Shown: positions 4,647 through 5,081 of the stretch, piece by piece
Layout: every line of letters begins with the position of its first letter
Position numbering within the stretch: position 1 is the first letter of the stretch
NCBI GenBank assembly: GCA_003662715.1
Contig: QMYO01000163.1
Coordinates: 1 to 5,081, forward strand
Source of the DNA: Candidatus Bathyarchaeota archaeon
GTDB lineage: Archaea > Thermoproteota > Bathyarchaeia > Bathyarchaeales > Bathyarchaeaceae
DNA: 5,081 bases
Direction: 5' to 3'
Translations under genes and position numbers: made by a program
Notes under the pieces: generated by a model
What the model was told of the DNA's origin: nothing
Database searches by the model: none
What the model saw: the letters and a program-made list of their open reading frames with translations, nothing else

Positions 4647-5081
4647 ATGATTGTGGCGCTGTTTGAAGATGAAAAATACACAAATTTCTTGCCGCTCACC
4701 TATACAAGACCTGTTTTTGAATGTAGAAGTGGAATATTCACTTTTCTTGAACGCGCTCAGAAAATGTATTCCAAATACCACTTCCTTTTGTTTACAAGAG
4801 ACTATCTGGTGCCTACTTTAAAAAAGCGGGTTTCATGTCCCATCAACAAACCTAACTCCATTGATGATGATGTTCTGTTGATTAATGGAACTTTAATCAT
4901 AGACGAAGAAACGAAAAGGTTGATATCGAAAAAACTCGGTAAAAACGTTTTGATTACCCAGCAAGAAAGAATTGCTCTTGCACATATCAATGAAGAAACT
5001 GCCAAGAAGCACGGAGAAGAATTCTGTAAGCCCTTTAGCCATCGCATATTAACCAAACTTGTCAAGAAATGCAAAACTCTA
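4647..5081 (+). CDS. GlmU-like putative sugar nucleotidyltransferase, N-terminal part (3' end outside window)
   Basis: ATG 4647 opens a frame that stays open for 145 codons to the window end. The N-terminus MIVALFEDEKYTNFLPLTYT followed by RPVFECRSGI (21-30) is typical of the GlmU_Nter/NTP_transf_4 type of nucleotidyltransferase N-terminal domain, in which LPLT..RP....R.GI takes the place of the usual GGxGTRM loop. A further beta strand, VLLINGTLIID (76-86), fits the family's Asn-Gly strand. Full-length homologues have a C-terminal left-handed beta-helix of hexapeptide repeats, which would lie beyond the window. The family is annotated as acting on sugar phosphates with an NTP, but substrates are mostly unproven. 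A purine-rich GAAGGGATGA (4631-4640) lies 6 bases before the ATG and serves as an SD, and a TATA-like site is at 4585. The gene is likely transcribed apart from rps7, 109 bases away. Confidence 0.75.
   Translation, partial: MIVALFEDEKYTNFLPLTYTRPVFECRSGIFTFLERAQKMYSKYHFLLFTRDYLVPTLKKRVSCPINKPNSIDDDVLLINGTLIIDEETKRLISKKLGKNVLITQQERIALAHINEETAKKHGEEFCKPFSHRILTKLVKKCKTL

Noticed and set aside
4802..5074. Minus-strand frame of 90 codons at the right end
   Set aside because: It is antisense to the nucleotidyltransferase frame, which has a recognisable N-terminal motif and an SD.
1..5081. CRISPR array, tRNA or rRNA gene, insertion sequence
   Set aside because: No regularly spaced repeats, cloverleaf with a T-loop GGTTCRA pattern, transposase motif or paired terminal repeats were seen by eye.

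Overview
The window is archaeal chromosomal DNA. The ribosomal proteins S12 and S7 are of the archaeal/eukaryotic type, for example [10 protein letters not shown] in S12 rather than the bacterial KKPNSA form. Several genes have TATA-box-like elements at archaeal distances, and Shine-Dalgarno (SD) motifs are present but uneven. The moderate AT content, the scattered single-gene promoters and a two-domain MEDS/RecA-like signalling protein suggest an uncultured TACK-type lineage such as Bathyarchaeia. That placement is inference; no tree or search was run.

Layout, left to right, all real genes on the + strand: (1) the 3' half of a UPF0718/ArsP-like membrane permease (1-416); (2) a 246-base gap that ends in a clear TATA box; (3) a two-gene unit with a 2x[4Fe-4S] ferredoxin carrying a C-terminal CxxC...CxxC knuckle (663-1028) followed with zero spacing by an unrecognised 110-residue protein (1029-1361), and perhaps a doubtful 58-residue ORF (1366-1542); (4) about 290 to 470 bases without a convincing gene, holding nested inverted repeats; (5) rps12 (1831-2271) with a T8 tract just after its stop; (6) a MEDS-type sensor gene (2597-3718) whose likely true start lies at 2465 but is cut off by an in-frame TAA at 2567; (7) a 234-base gap with two TATA-like elements; (8) rps7 (3953-4537) with a GTG or TTG start; (9) the 5' part of a GlmU-like sugar nucleotidyltransferase (4647 to the window end).

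How the genes relate: rps12 and rps7 encode 30S subunit proteins that are normally adjacent in the archaeal str-type cluster. Here a signalling gene with its own promoter region lies between them, so each appears to be transcribed separately. The permease, the ferredoxin/unknown pair and the nucleotidyltransferase show no obvious functional link to the ribosomal genes. The most notable observations are the in-frame stop that splits the MEDS gene, the broken-up rps12-rps7 pair, and the in-frame, zero-gap TGA/TTG junction between the ferredoxin and the unknown protein. I found no rRNA, tRNA, CRISPR array or insertion sequence, and I cannot claim a new defence or mobile system here.
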